Under the pieces are notes generated by a model, which was given only the letters and a program-made list of their open reading frames with translations, searched no databases and was not told the DNA's origin. Shown here in pieces: positions 1-8,085 of a stretch of DNA of 64,000 bases (its first letter is position 1; every line of letters starts with the position of its first letter). The position numbers were made by a program, and so were the translations under genes. Where the stretch lies: positions 2,728,001 to 2,792,000 of the forward strand of contig NZ_FWXT01000001.1 in assembly GCF_900176535.1 (NCBI RefSeq). Reading direction: 5' to 3'. The DNA comes from Pedobacter africanus. Lineage in GTDB: Bacteria; Bacteroidota; Bacteroidia; Sphingobacteriales; Sphingobacteriaceae.

Positions 1-519
1 GATCACCCTTATTTTATCTTTTAAATGCGGATAGTAACCTACAATACCATCCCGGGTATAATTGGATATGGCAATGATCAGGTCTGCGGCTTCCATGCAT
101 GCCCTTTTGTTGGCGATCACCCGATCTGAATCGTTAAACAGCTCAGAATGATTTTCATGAATCATATCATGTACCGTCACTATCAGCGGCTTATTCAAAT
201 AAGGTAAAAAATAAGGGTCGTAATAGGTTGCATGAAAGATATCAAAGTTGGTTTCCTTTATTTTCTTAATACAGTATTTCAGGTTCCAGTGGTATTTTTT
301 GCTGGGTTTCTTTAATAACAGCTTACCCATTTGTGTGCTTACCAATTGGGGAAAGTTTCTGACATAGTAATTATAGGAACATACCAGGGGTAAAATGGCG
401 GTATAGGCTTCAGTTTGATTAACTGCCGTGATGAGATTGGCAAAATAGCGGGTAATGCCCCCATACTTCTGCAGATCGAACATCTGTGGATCATATAATA
501 TGGTGTGCTTATTTGTCAT
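1..519 (-). CDS. GT4-type glycosyltransferase, N-terminal part (cut by window edge)
   Basis: The minus strand is open from an ATG at 519 to the window edge, giving 173 residues without a stop. The protein starts MTNKHTILYDPQMFDLQKYG and contains a glycine-rich GGITRY turn, a DIFHATYYDP stretch, a TVHDMIHE segment and an ADLIIAISNYTRD segment. That is the usual N-terminal Rossmann half of GT4 transferases, with the nucleotide-sugar binding half lying outside the window. The start overlaps the stop of the upstream GT2 gene by 11 bases, so the two are probably translationally coupled. A role in surface polysaccharide or LPS assembly is inferred from the neighbours; the sugar cannot be predicted. 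Confidence 0.8.
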   Translation of the reverse strand, partial: MTNKHTILYDPQMFDLQKYGGITRYFANLITAVNQTEAYTAILPLVCSYNYYVRNFPQLVSTQMGKLLLKKPSKKYHWNLKYCIKKIKETNFDIFHATYYDPYFLPYLNKPLIVTVHDMIHENHSELFNDSDRVIANKRACMEAADLIIAISNYTRDGIVGYYPHLKDKIRVI

Positions 520-1225
520 TCTTGTTTTTATGAAACAGGGTTTCTTTAAGTTTTTTAAACATAAAGCGCAGCCATGGCCCATAGCCATGATATTTTTTAA
601 TCAGCTGGGCTTTTCTTTCTTCAAATAAAAGGTCGTCTTTCAGAGAGGAGATGCCCGTATGGTTAAAATTGGCAATGGTATAGTCCAGGTATTTCATGCT
701 AAATTCCGGATCGGCAAAGCATTTCATATTCAAATGCCTATCGGCCGCTATTTTATATTCCAGATCGAAACGGTATTTTTCAAAAACACGTTTGGGATAA
801 AATATAGATTGGTGGCATATGCCGTTTTTTGCCTGGTTATAACTGCTGATGTGGCTTTGGCATTTAACCCCTTTGGAAATGATGCTGCCATAATAAATGG
901 TATGTTTGTTCTCCAGTGTCTTCGCCATATCGGAGAAACCGGGTAAAAGTGTATCGTCTGCACCCAGGAAATAAATCCAGTCGCCCGTAGCCAGGTCCAG
1001 CGCCTTGTTCATGGCATCATAAATGCCCTGGTCTTTTTCACTGATCCAATTGTTGATCAGGTCCTCATTTTTTTTTAAAATATCAATGGTCCCATCCTCG
1101 CTGGCCCCATCGGCAACAATAACTTCTATGGGCGCATAGTTCTGGCTGCGGATGCTGTCCAGGCAAGACTGAAGGTCTTTTTCTGCATTGTAAGTCACTA
1201 TGATTATCGATACTTTGTCCATCAT
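509..1225 (-). CDS. Family 2 glycosyltransferase
   Basis: About 238 residues with a GT-A fold. The N-terminus VSIIIVTYNAEKDLQSCLDS is the classic nucleotide-binding strand, followed by IVADGASEDGT and, near residues 88-92, GADD, the DxD-like metal-binding motif. A KDQGIYDAMNKAL segment is typical of WcaE-like GT2 enzymes. There is no membrane segment, so it probably works at the inner face of the cytoplasmic membrane. An ATG at 1249 would overlap the upstream gene by 20 bases; the ATGATG at 1225, four bases after the upstream stop, puts the fold at the usual distance from the N-terminus. Donor and acceptor are unknown. Confidence 0.85.
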   Translation of the reverse strand: MMDKVSIIIVTYNAEKDLQSCLDSIRSQNYAPIEVIVADGASEDGTIDILKKNEDLINNWISEKDQGIYDAMNKALDLATGDWIYFLGADDTLLPGFSDMAKTLENKHTIYYGSIISKGVKCQSHISSYNQAKNGICHQSIFYPKRVFEKYRFDLEYKIAADRHLNMKCFADPEFSMKYLDYTIANFNHTGISSLKDDLLFEERKAQLIKKYHGYGPWLRFMFKKLKETLFHKNKNDK

Positions 1226-1229
1226 ATTG

Positions 1230-2015
1230 TTATACCTGGGCCAGACCATTGGTGCATGTTTTTAGCTGTTGTTCCATAGCTGCTTTCACTGCATCGGAAT
1301 GCAGGGCCTCCTGTTCACGAGACGAGAGTTCGTGTTGCAGATGAAACTGCACAGCTTTAAACTTAACGGATTTTTTAAGGATATTGTTGTTGATAAAGCG
1401 GGCTGCCAGCTCTTCATCTTCATGCCCCCAGCCCTGCAGGGCATTGTTATATCCGTTGACGCGTACATAATCTGACTTCCAATAGGCCAGGTTGCTTCCC
1501 CTTACGCTGTTTGAATTGTTCTGCTTTTTGGTAAACATAAAAGCCAGGAAAGGAAGCCGTATGGAATTGAAACGATGGATGATCCCCCTGGAAAAATAAT
1601 TGAAATTTGTTTTGCCGCTCTGGTATGCCGCGGCGATTTCTTTGCGGCTCAGATGGGCCCGGGTTCCCCTTACAAAGGTTCCTTTTTCGGCAAGGCCGAT
1701 ATGATCCTCAACAAAATGCTGGTTTAAAATCACGTCGCCGTCAACCTGGACAATATAATCGCCAGATGCAGCTTTAATGGCCTTGTTTAAGATAATGGCT
1801 TTTCTAAAGCCCAGGTCTTCATGCCATATATGGATTAAAGGAACCGGAAAGTTTGCCTGAAACTGCTCAATCAGCTCCCTGGTTTCAATGGCCGAGCCAT
1901 CATCTGCAATAATCACCTCTAAGGGCATTACTTTCTGCCTCATTATGCTCAGTAAGCATAATTTAAGTGCCTCAGGCCAATTGTAAGTTGCCACTATTAG
2001 GGATGTTGCAATCAT
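1230..2015 (-). CDS. Family 2 glycosyltransferase with galactosyltransferase-like C-terminal domain
   Basis: 261 residues. It begins MIATSLIVATYNWPEALKLC and has IIADDGS and QVDGDVIL (DxD near residue 93). Around residues 195-203 is GWGHEDEEL, the hallmark of the C-terminal domain shared with beta-1,4-galactosyltransferases and chondroitin polymerases, where the acidic pair helps bind the acceptor. It sits 14 bases after the ABC exporter gene on the same strand, so it likely belongs to the same operon for cell-surface glycan assembly. The family is clear; the sugar specificity is not. Confidence 0.85.
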   Translation of the reverse strand: MIATSLIVATYNWPEALKLCLLSIMRQKVMPLEVIIADDGSAIETRELIEQFQANFPVPLIHIWHEDLGFRKAIILNKAIKAASGDYIVQVDGDVILNQHFVEDHIGLAEKGTFVRGTRAHLSRKEIAAAYQSGKTNFNYFSRGIIHRFNSIRLPFLAFMFTKKQNNSNSVRGSNLAYWKSDYVRVNGYNNALQGWGHEDEELAARFINNNILKKSVKFKAVQFHLQHELSSREQEALHSDAVKAAMEQQLKTCTNGLAQV

Positions 2016-2029
2016 AATGGTGCAGATAG

Positions 2030-3850
2030 TTATTCAGAGAAAGTCTGCATATCTATTAAACGTCTGTATAAGCCGTCGTTTCTCATCAGTTCACTATGGG
2101 AACCTTGTTCAACCACCGTGCCATTGTCTAACACAATGATCAGATCGGCATTTTGTATGGTCGATAAACGGTGTGCGATAATTAAGGATGTCCGGTTTTC
2201 CATTAACTTATAAAGGGCTTCCTGAACCAGTTTTTCCGACTCGGTATCCAGCGCAGAGGTAGCCTCGTCGAGCAGCATTAATGGCGGATTGCCCAGGATT
2301 GCCCTTGCAATACAAAGCCTTTGTTTCTGGCCACCAGATAAACGGATGCCCCTGTCGCCGATAAAGGTTTCGTAGCCGTTTTCTGCATTCGTAATAAATT
2401 CATGGGCATTGGCAATTTTTGCAGCCCGTTCTACCTCTTCATAAGAGGCGTCTGGTTTGGCAAAGGCGATATTGTTAAAAATGGTATCGTTAAACAGAAT
2501 GGATTCCTGGTTTACAAAGCCCATTTGCGCTCTTAAAGAATCGGTATTTACATCTTTCAGGTTAACACCATCCCAATAGATATTTCCTTGCTGTGGTTCA
2601 ATAAACCTGGGCAAAAGGTCCATTAGTGTAGATTTTCCTCCGCCTGAAGGCCCTACAAGCGCAACGGTTTTACCTTTGGGGATTTCTATGTTTACACGCT
2701 TTAATATCGGTCGTTCGCCGTAGGCAAAAGATACATCTTCCAGGCGGATCGAATCTTTAAAGGATTTGACAACAACAGCGTTAGGTTTGTCAATCACCTC
2801 AGGCTTGGTATCAATCAGGTCCAACACGCGTTTACCTGCAGCAAGACCGGTGTGTATCCCTGTAAACGCATCAGATAATGCTTTTGCAGGGCGGGTAACC
2901 TGTGAAAAAATGGCAATATAGGCAATGAACTCTGCAGAGGTTAGTGTCGATTCGCCATTTAAAACCATAGAGCCGCCAAAATATACAATGCCAGCAACCA
3001 TCATTACCCCCAGGAATTCTGAAACAGGGGAAGCCAGTTGCTGCCGGCGTACCATTTTACGCGTAATATTGGAATAGGTAACGTTTTCCTGGTGAAACCG
3101 GTCCTTTACATATGTTGTAGCATTGAATGCTTTTACAATTTTGATCCCGGCCAAAGCTTCATCCAGATAGCCCAACATGTTTGCAAAAGTTTCATGGGCC
3201 TGTGTAGCTTGCTGCCTTAATCGTTTTACAATTTTTGCAATGATAAATGCCGAAAGGGGGATAACAAGCAGGGAAAACAAAGTTAATTTTGCGGAAATAG
3301 AAAAAAGCAACACGATGTACACAATCAGGGTTACAGGCTCCTTGAATACCACCTGCAGGGTATTGGTCACCGTGAATTGCACCACCTGTACATCTGATGA
3401 TACTTTGGAAAGGATATCACCTTTTCGCTGACTGTTGAAATAGCCCAGGTGCAGGTTCATCACATTGTTGAATACTGATTTTCTAAGGCTAAGCAGGGTA
3501 TGGATCCTGAGGTCCTCCATGATCCGGGCAGAGAAGTACTTGAAGATATTAGATAGAAGTACAGAGATCACAATCGTGATGCATACGAATTTCAGGGCTT
3601 CCTGTGAGCCATAATTGCCAACGAAATAGTCTGTCAGTTCTCTGAACTTGGCCATCACGTCCCACCATGAAGCTGGTTCAGCCGCCACTTCAACAGCTTT
3701 TTTATGGTTGAATAAAGTATCTAGTAAGGGTGCTAATAAAGCAAGGTTTAAGGTGTTAAAAAGTATGTACAGTAGGGTCGCAATAACATAGGGTATAGCA
3801 AACTTTTCAATAGGCCTGGCGTACGATAATAACCTGAAATAGTCTTTCAT
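2030..3850 (-). CDS. MsbA-type ABC exporter, fused permease and ATPase
   Basis: 606 residues, the normal length for a half-size ABC exporter that works as a homodimer. Residues 1-330 carry about six membrane helices; residues 365-606 are the nucleotide-binding domain, with Walker A GPSGGGKST near 400-408, the signature LSGGQKQR, Walker B LMLLDEAT and a switch histidine in IIAHRLST. The family flips lipid A, lipid-linked glycans or peptides across the inner membrane. The two or three glycosyltransferase genes immediately downstream favour a lipid-linked glycan or LPS substrate, but a multidrug role cannot be excluded. A TAnnTTTG box lies 19 bases upstream of the ATG. Confidence 0.9.
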   Translation of the reverse strand: MKDYFRLLSYARPIEKFAIPYVIATLLYILFNTLNLALLAPLLDTLFNHKKAVEVAAEPASWWDVMAKFRELTDYFVGNYGSQEALKFVCITIVISVLLSNIFKYFSARIMEDLRIHTLLSLRKSVFNNVMNLHLGYFNSQRKGDILSKVSSDVQVVQFTVTNTLQVVFKEPVTLIVYIVLLFSISAKLTLFSLLVIPLSAFIIAKIVKRLRQQATQAHETFANMLGYLDEALAGIKIVKAFNATTYVKDRFHQENVTYSNITRKMVRRQQLASPVSEFLGVMMVAGIVYFGGSMVLNGESTLTSAEFIAYIAIFSQVTRPAKALSDAFTGIHTGLAAGKRVLDLIDTKPEVIDKPNAVVVKSFKDSIRLEDVSFAYGERPILKRVNIEIPKGKTVALVGPSGGGKSTLMDLLPRFIEPQQGNIYWDGVNLKDVNTDSLRAQMGFVNQESILFNDTIFNNIAFAKPDASYEEVERAAKIANAHEFITNAENGYETFIGDRGIRLSGGQKQRLCIARAILGNPPLMLLDEATSALDTESEKLVQEALYKLMENRTSLIIAHRLSTIQNADLIIVLDNGTVVEQGSHSELMRNDGLYRRLIDMQTFSE

Positions 3851-3869
3851 TTAAAGTTTTGAAATTTTC

Positions 3870-3877
3870 CAAAGGTA
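3870..3877 (-). promoter_or_regulatory. Bacteroidota -7 box for the ABC exporter operon
   Basis: On the minus strand the sequence reads TACCTTTG, an exact match to TAnnTTTG, the -7 element of Bacteroidota housekeeping promoters. It ends 19 bases before the ATG at 3850. No TTTG at the expected -33 distance was found, so the call rests on one element. Confidence 0.5.
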
Positions 3878-3979
3878 AGGATTTACGGCAATGTTTAAAA
3901 TACGGGCAATATGCGTACTTTATCTACAATGCTTCGAGGCTAAAATAAATTGCTTTTATTTGTACATACAGAAGCTGAA

Positions 3980-4870
3980 ATGAATACCCTTTTATCACTG
4001 ATCACAGAAATTGAGCACGGAAACTTTAATGCATTGGCAAGGGCCATTACTTTGGTCGAAAACGACATCCCGCCGGCTGCGGAATTGTTAAGGTCAATAA
4101 ATGTTGAAGTCAATGTTCCGGTGATTGGCATAACGGGCCCTCCTGGAGCAGGTAAAAGTACGCTGGTAAATGCCATTACCGCCAAGATAACCGCGGACGG
4201 TAAAAAGATAGCAATTCTGGCGGTCGACCCTACTTCTCCTTTTAATTTTGGCTCGTTGCTGGGTGATAGGATCAGAATGGCACAGCAGTTCAATAACCCT
4301 AATGTTTATATCCGTTCTTTGGCTACACGGGGCGCATTGGGTGGTATATCGGCAAAAACCATTGAGATTGTGGATGTGCTGAAGGCCGGCGGATTTGATC
4401 TGATCCTGGTTGAGACTGTTGGGGTGGGGCAGTCGGAAGTAGAAATTGCCGGACTTGCAGATAAGACAGTTGTGGTACTGGTGCCTGAATCGGGAGATGA
4501 AATTCAGAATATCAAATCAGGTTTAATGGAGATTGCCCAGGGCTTTGTGGTGAACAAGGCAGACCGGGAAGGGGCAGATACTTTTGCAAATAACCTGAAA
4601 AAGCTGGTTCATCAGCAACACCAGGTAATCCCGGTTTTTAAGACCGTGGCCGATAAGAATGAAGGAATTGACTCGCTTTGCGATTGGCTGCTGAAGCCTG
4701 CCGTAGCCGACAATAGCCGTAGGTCATTTCTACTGGCGGAAAAAGCGTTTAAGATTATTCAGCATTACCGCATGACGAATGTAGACAGGAAGCGGCTGCG
4801 GGAGGAAATAGATAAGGCATGGCATAAACCGGGCTTTAACATTTATCGTTTTACAGACAATTGGAGCTGA
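3980..4870 (+). CDS. meaB: Methylmalonyl-CoA mutase-associated GTPase MeaB
   Basis: 296 residues from the ATG at 3980. P-loop GPPGAGKST lies at residues 53-61, followed by the family motifs LAVDPTSPF, GDRIRM, LVETVGVGQSE and the guanine-specificity motif NKAD. MeaB (ArgK) is a G3E-type GTPase that guards methylmalonyl-CoA mutase, gating cobalamin delivery and protecting the enzyme from inactivation. A TTG at 3950 would add ten residues but has no support. The mutase genes are not in the window. An older name, LAO/AO transport kinase, is a historic misannotation of this family. Confidence 0.9.
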   Translation: MNTLLSLITEIEHGNFNALARAITLVENDIPPAAELLRSINVEVNVPVIGITGPPGAGKSTLVNAITAKITADGKKIAILAVDPTSPFNFGSLLGDRIRMAQQFNNPNVYIRSLATRGALGGISAKTIEIVDVLKAGGFDLILVETVGVGQSEVEIAGLADKTVVVLVPESGDEIQNIKSGLMEIAQGFVVNKADREGADTFANNLKKLVHQQHQVIPVFKTVADKNEGIDSLCDWLLKPAVADNSRRSFLLAEKAFKIIQHYRMTNVDRKRLREEIDKAWHKPGFNIYRFTDNWS

Positions 4871-5125
4871 AATTTACCTGCTGTCTCAAAAACAGGACTT
4901 CGTTGTATGTCGTATTAGGACAATAATGAACAGATTTTTAACAAAATGGCAATATTTAATACGTTGTTGAAGTGTATTTTGAACACTGGCGTTAAAGCCA
5001 CGATGATTTCATTGCCGGGAAAATTGACTTTTTCGGTGTTTTAGACAGTGTTTTTCTCTGTATTTAACCTAATTGAGGTTATTTTTTGAGAATTTAGAAG
5101 TTTGGAACGGAGTTTGTGTAAGTGT
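4871..5125. other. Non-coding region between meaB and ompA
   Basis: No reading frame with family features is visible. A weak hairpin (AACCT, five-base loop, AGGTT, then a run of T) at 5066-5087 could end meaB transcripts, but the five-pair stem is too short to be sure. The rest is AT-rich sequence before the ompA promoter. Confidence 0.4.
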
Positions 5126-5155
5126 TTTGAGAATTTAAAAATTTGTTTAATTTTG
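5126..5155 (+). promoter_or_regulatory. Promoter of ompA (TTTG-N18-TAATTTTG)
   Basis: TTTG at 5126-5129, an 18-base spacer, then TAATTTTG at 5148-5155. Both match the Bacteroidota sigma-A consensus (TTTG about 17-23 bases before TAnnTTTG). The predicted start of transcription near 5159 leaves an A/T-rich leader of about 50 bases before the ATG at 5210, as is usual for strongly expressed genes in this phylum, which use A-rich leaders instead of Shine-Dalgarno sequences. Confidence 0.7.
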
Positions 5156-5209
5156 CTACACAAAAAAATTATACAATTAAAATTTGTTTAACCTTAAAAA
5201 AGAAAAATT

Positions 5210-6544
5210 ATGAATTATTCTACTTTAAAAAAGGGTCTGGCGGCCTCTCTGGTAGCTTTAATGGGTGCTACAACCCTTGCTACTGCTCAGGACGCTTCGA
5301 CTTCTTCTTCGGCCAAGGTATTTGGTGGAAGAGGCCAGTACAGAACGTGGTCACTGGGTGTTAACGGTGGTGTTTTATCTCCGTTCATCGCTATTGGTGG
5401 TACCAACGATTTCACGAATGCTGATGTAAACTTAGGTTATGGTATCTCGTTGAGAAAACAATTAGGTCATGCATTTGGCTTAGAAGGTAACGTTTTCCGT
5501 GGAAAAATTTCAGGAACCAACAAAGATGGTGGTCCTGCTGCACTTCCTGGCTTAACTTCTTTCGAAACTGAATTGGCTTATGCTGCAGATTTAAGAGGTG
5601 TTGTTAACGTTGCAACTGTTGACTTCTTACGTCGCGAAAACTCTGTTAACTTCTTCGTAACTGCTGGTTATGGTGTTGCTGCTTACAGGGCTGCATTAAA
5701 CGGTGCTGATCCTAAAGATTTACCAGAAACTTTTGGTAAAGACGGAGACAAAAAATACATCAAAGAAGCTTATATCCCAGTTGGTGCTGGTATTAAATTC
5801 AAAGTTTCTGAGCGTGTTTCCTTCAACTTGGGTTACACTATGCACTTTGTTGATGCTGATAACCTGGACGGAGTTTGGGCTAAAGCAACTACTAAAGACA
5901 AATTCTCTTACGGATATGCTGGTTTAGAATTCTCATTAGGTTCTAAATCTAAACCGAACCTGGATTGGGTTAACCCATTGGCTTTGATGTATGATGAATT
6001 GAAAGATCCTTCATTACGTCAGGAAGTTGAAGCTTTGAAAGGCCGTGTGGCTAACATCGAGAAATCTGTTGAAGATCTGAAAAAAGATAGCGATGGTGAC
6101 GGTGTAGCTGATCAGTTTGACAAATGCCCAGGTACTCCAGCTGGTACTGCTGTTGATGGTTCAGGATGTCCTCTACCTAAAGCACCAGAGCCTACTGCAG
6201 TTAACACTAGCAACCTGACTGGTTTCGAAACTATCCAATTTGAATTCAACTCTTCAGTTTTAAAAACTGAGGCTTACCCAACTTTAGATAAATTATCTTC
6301 AGTATTGCGTGAAAACGGTGGTAAAGTAACTGTAAACGGTTACGCTTCTAGCGAAGGTACTGCTGCATACAACCTGAAATTATCTAAAGACAGAGCTAAC
6401 TCTGTTAAAACTTACTTAGTTAACTCTGGTGTTAACGCTAGTCAAGTTGTAACTAAAGGTCATGGTGAAGCTAATCCAATTGCTTCTAACGATACTGAAG
6501 AAGGTCGTATCCAGAACCGTCGTGTTGAATCAGCTAGAAACTAA
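5210..6544 (+). CDS. OmpA-family outer membrane protein with beta-barrel and TSP3 linker
   Basis: 444 residues. Residues 1-26 form a signal peptide ending ATTLATA before QDAS. An N-terminal beta-barrel domain (about 35-250) is followed by a short coiled segment (about 268-292), a calcium-binding thrombospondin type 3 repeat with DSDGDGVADQFDKCPGTPAG (about 292-320) and a C-terminal OmpA domain (about 338-444) with the peptidoglycan-binding pattern NLKLSKDRA and NRRVE. It should link the outer membrane to the cell wall. The codon choice (GGT, GCT, GTT, AAC, CGT) is far more biased than in neighbours, as expected for one of the most abundant proteins of the cell. Confidence 0.92.
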   Translation: MNYSTLKKGLAASLVALMGATTLATAQDASTSSSAKVFGGRGQYRTWSLGVNGGVLSPFIAIGGTNDFTNADVNLGYGISLRKQLGHAFGLEGNVFRGKISGTNKDGGPAALPGLTSFETELAYAADLRGVVNVATVDFLRRENSVNFFVTAGYGVAAYRAALNGADPKDLPETFGKDGDKKYIKEAYIPVGAGIKFKVSERVSFNLGYTMHFVDADNLDGVWAKATTKDKFSYGYAGLEFSLGSKSKPNLDWVNPLALMYDELKDPSLRQEVEALKGRVANIEKSVEDLKKDSDGDGVADQFDKCPGTPAGTAVDGSGCPLPKAPEPTAVNTSNLTGFETIQFEFNSSVLKTEAYPTLDKLSSVLRENGGKVTVNGYASSEGTAAYNLKLSKDRANSVKTYLVNSGVNASQVVTKGHGEANPIASNDTEEGRIQNRRVESARN

Positions 6545-6563
6545 TTATTTTCTAATTCATACG

Positions 6564-6600
6564 AAAAAGAGGGCTTCAATTTTGAAGCCCTCTTTTTTTT
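6564..6600 (+). terminator. Rho-independent terminator of ompA
   Basis: Twelve-pair stem AGAGGGCTTCAA (6568-6579) and TTGAAGCCCTCT (6582-6593), extended by A/T pairs and followed by an unbroken T run to 6600. It is the strongest terminator in the first 15 kb and starts about 20 bases after the ompA stop. Confidence 0.9.
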
Positions 6601-6613
6601 ATTTATACCTTTG
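6581..6613 (+). promoter_or_regulatory. Promoter overlapping the ompA terminator, very close to a start codon
   Basis: TACCTTTG at 6606-6613 matches TAnnTTTG, and TTTG at 6581-6584 in the loop and descending arm of the ompA terminator lies 21 bases upstream. Only seven bases separate the -7 box from the ATG at 6621, so the mRNA would have almost no leader. Confidence 0.55.
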
Positions 6614-6620
6614 TATAGCT

Positions 6621-6758
6621 ATGTATCTATTCAGAAAAAAAGACCCGAACCGACCTATAAATACCAATATCAGGATCATGCACATCATTAATGCTATTGC
6701 CATTATTGTGTTTGCCGCAGGTGTTTTATGGAAACTGATGGCATGGCTTTTTAAATAA
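6621..6758 (+). CDS. Small single-pass membrane protein (45 residues)
   Basis: Begins MYLFRKKDPNRP and continues with one hydrophobic helix (about residues 20-42, rich in I, A, V and W) ending MAWLFK. The positive N-terminus suggests that end stays in the cytoplasm. Support comes from its own promoter just upstream, an ATG directly after it, and a tight nine-base gap to ridA. I believe short proteins of this kind recur in related genomes, but the function is unknown. It is not a fragment of the longer in-frame reading frame that runs back into ompA, because the ompA terminator lies between. Confidence 0.65.
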   Translation: MYLFRKKDPNRPINTNIRIMHIINAIAIIVFAAGVLWKLMAWLFK

Positions 6759-6767
6759 AAAATAAAG

Positions 6768-7148
6768 ATGAAAAAGATAATCAATACCACAAATGCCCCT
6801 GCGCCGATAGGCCCCTACAACCAGGCTGTAATGGCCAATGGGTTTTTATTTTTATCTGGCCAGGTAGCCATCAATCCCGAAACCGGGGGGCTAACCCAGT
6901 CGTCTATTACTGAGGAAACCCACCAGGTGATGCGCAACATCAAAGCTGTTTTGCTGGAAGCTTCCTACAGTTTTGAAGATGTGGTTAAGACCACAATCTT
7001 TTTATCAGACATGGCGCTGTTTGCCGAAGTGAATGAAGTATATGGCGCTTATTTCGAAACTGATTTTCCGGCCCGTGAAACTGTAGCTGTAAAAGGCCTG
7101 CCAAAAGGGGTGAATGTAGAGATTTCGATGACTGCATATAAGGGCTAA
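6768..7148 (+). CDS. ridA: RidA family enamine/imine deaminase
   Basis: 126 residues starting MKKIINTTNAPAPIGPYNQA, with the family strand LFLSGQVAINPETG, the catalytic region PARETVAVKGLPKGVNVEIS and the key arginine R103. RidA is a cytoplasmic trimer that hydrolyses reactive 2-aminoacrylate made by PLP enzymes, protecting them from damage. Length and motifs fit the archetypal RidA subgroup. It is followed after three bases by a RarD-type transporter, so the two are likely co-transcribed. Confidence 0.92.
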   Translation: MKKIINTTNAPAPIGPYNQAVMANGFLFLSGQVAINPETGGLTQSSITEETHQVMRNIKAVLLEASYSFEDVVKTTIFLSDMALFAEVNEVYGAYFETDFPARETVAVKGLPKGVNVEISMTAYKG

Positions 7149-7151
7149 GCT

Positions 7152-8081
7152 TTGCAAAAGTCTAACCTCCGGTATTTCTTTGCTGGCATTTTATCTTTTG
7201 CTATCTGGGGTTTTTTCTCTATTCCCTTGAGAAACCTGAAAGCCTATCCTTCCGAAGAGATTCTGTATTACCGTATTTTTACTTCGCTGGTTTTCATCTG
7301 GCTGGCCATTTTCATCTTTAGAAAAAAGCAGCTGAAGGCAGATCTGGATTACCTCAGGTCTATTGAAGTAAGAGGAAAGCGGATCATCCTGTTGCAGCTT
7401 GTAGCCTCAACCTTGCTGCTTACAGGAAACTGGTATACCTATATTTATGCGGTAAACAATGTAAGCCTGCAGTCGGCTGCCTTTGCCTATATGGTTTGTC
7501 CGCTCATTACCGCCTTTGGCGGATTTATAATTTTAAAAGAAGCGCTCTCCCGGCTAAAACTGGTTTCGCTGGGGATTGCACTGTTAAGTATCCTGCTGCT
7601 GGCTACGGGTTCCCTGATAGAAGTGCTCTGGTCTGTGGTTATTGCTTCATTGTATGCCTTTTACCTCATTATACAACGCAAGATGCAAAACCTCGATAAA
7701 CTGAATGTACTTGCGGTTCAGATTGCTTTGGCGGTGCTGTTGATGCTGCCCTTTTACCTGGGCAAGCATGCCGGCATCCCCAACGATCCCTGGTTCTGGG
7801 GAAATATTATTGTGATTGCGGTTTTCTTTACCATTATCCCTTTGTTCATGAGCCTTTATTCTTTGATCGGGATTCCGTCCTCTACTTTGGGCATTATCAT
7901 TTATATCAATCCTATCATTGCTTTTACAGTGGCCATTTTTTATTTTGGTGAACAGGTGGATGTTCACCGTTTGTTTGCCTACAGCTTGCTGCTGGTATCT
8001 GTGATTGTATTTAATTGGGGCATCTTAAAAGATATCCTTACATTTAAAGGGAATAAGAATATTCCATTGAAAAATAGTTAA
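7152..8081 (+). CDS. EamA/RarD family transporter
   Basis: 309 residues and about ten membrane helices in two EamA-like halves; begins MQKSNLRYFFAGILSFAIWG and includes YYRIFTSLVFIW and the TGNWYTYIYAVNN segment typical of RarD. RarD proteins belong to the drug/metabolite transporter superfamily; substrates are mostly unknown. The only sensible start is TTG at 7152, four bases after the ridA stop, with no ATG nearby. The recG frame begins four bases after its stop. Confidence 0.85.
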   Translation: MQKSNLRYFFAGILSFAIWGFFSIPLRNLKAYPSEEILYYRIFTSLVFIWLAIFIFRKKQLKADLDYLRSIEVRGKRIILLQLVASTLLLTGNWYTYIYAVNNVSLQSAAFAYMVCPLITAFGGFIILKEALSRLKLVSLGIALLSILLLATGSLIEVLWSVVIASLYAFYLIIQRKMQNLDKLNVLAVQIALAVLLMLPFYLGKHAGIPNDPWFWGNIIVIAVFFTIIPLFMSLYSLIGIPSSTLGIIIYINPIIAFTVAIFYFGEQVDVHRLFAYSLLLVSVIVFNWGILKDILTFKGNKNIPLKNS

Positions 8082-8085
8082 AACC

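Noticed and set aside
5066..5087. Hairpin with T run upstream of ompA as a terminator of meaB
   Set aside because: Only five base pairs; kept as a comment in the region entry, not as a terminator call.
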